Assembly (NCBI GenBank): GCA_001310555.1
Contig: BAXO01000107.1
Span: 1 to 17,659, forward strand
Reading direction: 5' to 3'
From: Bacillus sp. JCM 19058
GTDB lineage: Bacteria > Bacillota > Bacilli > Bacillales_H > Bacillaceae_D
DNA: 17,659 bases
Position 1 is the stretch's first letter; each line of letters begins with the position of its first letter. This document shows positions 16,255 through 17,659 of this stretch, in pieces. The notes under the pieces are model-generated. The model was given only the letters and a program-made list of their open reading frames with translations, had not been told where the DNA came from and did not search any database. The position numbers and the translations under genes were made by a program.

Positions 16255-16970
16255 ATGGAATTTCAAACAGTGAGGGGCTTACCGATAAGTTTTAAAACAA
16301 CAATGTTCATTTGCCCACTTTCACTTCTTCTTTTGAGCGCTTGCAGTTCGAATTCTTTACCAAAGAAGAGATTATTCAGCAGACACTTGATAATGTTCAT
16401 GATGTTACTACATATGAAGCGGAATTTTCGCAACGAAGAATGTCTGCTGAGGAGACAGAACCTGACTTTATTGTTGCTTCCAAGGTTGACGATGAGCGCG
16501 ATATTAGACGTGATCAGTACACAGGGTACGCTGGTGATGAGCGTGAACCAGTGGATGAAATTGCATACTTCACAAGTGAGGATGCTTATGCACCGGACGG
16601 TCTAATCTCTTTAACACAATGGCCATCGTTCTTTTCCTATGGAAAAATGCTAGAAGCAATAGATTTAGAATTACTGAACAACATTGAAGAAGATTTTGAG
16701 GAAAGTAGCGATGGCTTCGAACTCGCATACGAGGGGGAAGCATTTGATGCATTTTCAGCATTTCTTGACCCTCGTTTCGAAGAACTAGATCAGCACTTGA
16801 AACTGAGCATAAAGCTTCAAAAAGAGCCCCTTGCTCTGGAGCGTTTTCATCTGATACAGTACGTCCAATATAACGATGAAGAATTATCTTCAGAAGTCGA
16901 GATTACATTTAATAATATTAATGAACCTTTAGATTTGGAGATTCCGGATGAGTTGAAAGAATCGGAATAG
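16255..16970 (+). pseudogene. Secreted lipoprotein of unknown function, one frameshift
   Basis: The corrected product has 238 residues. A signal peptide (TTMFICPLSLLLLSAC) ends in LLSAC, a lipobox, so the mature protein would be fixed to the outer face of the membrane. The mature part is very acidic and begins SSNS, then KEEIIQQTLDNVHDVTTYEAEF, a pattern seen in Bacillus lipoproteins of the DUF6612/LppX-like type, which begin with a helix and a tyrosine-containing strand. No catalytic motif is visible. The frame is lost near 16351-16361, immediately after the lipobox, by one apparently missing base; the second frame is then open to 16970. GGAGGA at 16243-16248 supports the ATG at 16255. The family assignment is tentative. 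Confidence 0.65.
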
Positions 16971-17291
16971 AAGATATCACTTCACTAGCAATACCCGTAA
17001 ATATTCGCTTATAACCGCAAGCAATGTATTATATTTTTGTAATCAAGGTTCTAGTCGGAAGCTTGATCCAACGCAAGCATTTCAATTTATTACCTCATAA
17101 ATTAAAAAATGCAGAAGACATTTTGTTTTTAAGATGAGTTTTAAAACCTATTTTACTAGGGTTTGAGGTTATTTTATTTTAAAAAGTTCCCAGTTTCGAA
17201 AATTTTTGAGACTGGGAACGTATGTTATGCCTCCTAGAAAACAAAACAGAAAAGGGGTTAAATATTATTGGATCATTAAGCAAAATGGGAC
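16971..17291. other. Gene-poor stretch between lipoprotein and DsbA-like genes
   Basis: No intact gene in about 320 bases. A plus-strand frame around 17020-17140 reads KHFNLLPHKLKNAEDILF before a stop. It has no start site and I do not recognise it. The stretch contains the minus-strand terminator at 17181-17219. Confidence 0.4.
17176..17219 (-). terminator. Rho-independent terminator of the DsbA-like gene
   Basis: GTTCCCAGTTTC (17186-17197) and GAGACTGGGAAC (17208-17219) form a 12-bp stem with one G-U pair. On the minus strand the stem is followed by TTTTT and a further T-rich stretch. It is about 70 bp past the stop of the minus-strand gene. On the plus strand no T run follows, so it works in one direction. 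Confidence 0.8.
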
Positions 17292-17659
17292 TTACTTATC
17301 GACAGTTATTTTATTTAAAATGAAAGCGATATTGTTATAATCAGAGTACCCTTTGGAAATTAAATGAAAATACGTGTTAGACGTTTGTAGATAGAGTCTT
17401 GGAAATGCATCGGCTTTTAGTTGTTTAGCTAAAGCAAAATCATATCGCGCTTGTTGCTGAAAGTATTCCTTATACATGTTATTTACAAATAATTCGGAAT
17501 CTAAATGAAAGTGAGTAGCCAAATTTCTATAAAAAGCTTCTTCATTTGGATTTTCTCCTTTTAGAAACAAATTTTGAATGAGGTTATGGACAAACTCAAT
17601 TGAAGGGACTGAAGTTTTGAAATTCCGAAAAACAGCTAATGCCCTTGCTGGAATCTCTG
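17292..17659 (-). CDS. DsbA/FrnE-family thioredoxin-fold protein, C-terminal part
   Basis: The frame is open from the right edge of the window, so the start and the redox-active Cys motif (if any) lie outside. About 121 residues are visible. PARALAVFRNFKTSVPSIEFVHNL, then EEAFYRNLATHFHLDSELF, form the helical insertion domain of DsbA/FrnE proteins. ALAKQLKADAFPRLYLQ is the segment that normally carries the cis-proline (GFPTLxL); here it reads AFPRLYL. Bacillus relatives include SpxH/YjbH, an adaptor for degradation of Spx, as well as oxidoreductases, and the fragment does not decide between them. A terminator follows the stop. The gene is not related to the sugar locus. Confidence 0.75.
   Translation of the reverse strand, partial: EIPARALAVFRNFKTSVPSIEFVHNLIQNLFLKGENPNEEAFYRNLATHFHLDSELFVNNMYKEYFQQQARYDFALAKQLKADAFPRLYLQTSNTYFHLISKGYSDYNNIAFILNKITVDK

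Noticed and set aside
17227..17340. Short plus-strand frame starting at the ATG near 17227
   Set aside because: No RBS, mostly overlapping the end of the DsbA-like gene on the other strand, and no motif.
1..17659. CRISPR arrays, tRNA and rRNA genes, and complete insertion sequences
   Set aside because: I saw no regularly spaced direct repeats, no tRNA-like cloverleaf with a CCA end, no rRNA signature and no paired terminal repeats around a transposase.

Overview
The window looks like chromosomal DNA of a low-to-moderate-GC Firmicute of the Bacillaceae type. The evidence is purine-rich AAAGGAGG-like ribosome binding sites, frequent TTG and GTG starts, a LAAC lipobox, a Nudix gene with a strong AGGAGGG-type site, a CUT1 sugar importer with no ATPase gene of its own, and a MurE-like ligase with the DNPR motif associated with meso-diaminopimelate. 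I cannot name the species from the sequence.

Left part (1-5000) is an AT-rich accessory region. It holds a RibD/DHFR-like reductase gene (124-663), a decayed IS3-family transposase fragment (689-838), a small membrane-anchored protein (1187-1615), a broken alpha/beta-hydrolase gene (1802-2503, minus), a Nudix hydrolase (2665-3129, minus) and an isolated murE-like ligase (3378-4917, minus) with one frame break at a run of seven A. An untranslated stretch (4918-5392) follows.

Central part (5393-16121) is a sugar uptake and catabolic locus. A two-gene unit, ROK sugar kinase then nagB-like glucosamine-6-phosphate deaminase, ends at a strong terminator. An AraC-family regulator runs convergently on the other strand. 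Divergent from the regulator is a seven-gene run: sugar-binding lipoprotein, two ABC permeases, a Gfo/Idh dehydrogenase, a TIM-barrel sugar-phosphate isomerase/epimerase, a second Gfo/Idh dehydrogenase and a cytoplasmic gamma-glutamyltransferase-like (YwrD-like) protein, closed by a terminator. The most economical reading is an AraC-induced pathway that imports an amino sugar or amino-sugar conjugate, removes an acyl or glutamyl group, adjusts the sugar by oxidation/reduction and isomerisation, phosphorylates it and deaminates it to a hexose phosphate. The substrate is not known.

Right part (16122-17659) has a frame-broken secreted lipoprotein gene and the 3' end of a DsbA/FrnE-type thioredoxin-fold gene on the minus strand, with its own terminator.

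A striking property of the whole window is the number of single-base frame breaks. Eleven lie exactly in runs of seven or eight A or T, and several more are single-base losses at short runs. Correcting each one gives family-typical proteins whose lengths all come out as whole codons. Sequencing or assembly error is the simplest cause; real slippage-driven decay is the alternative.
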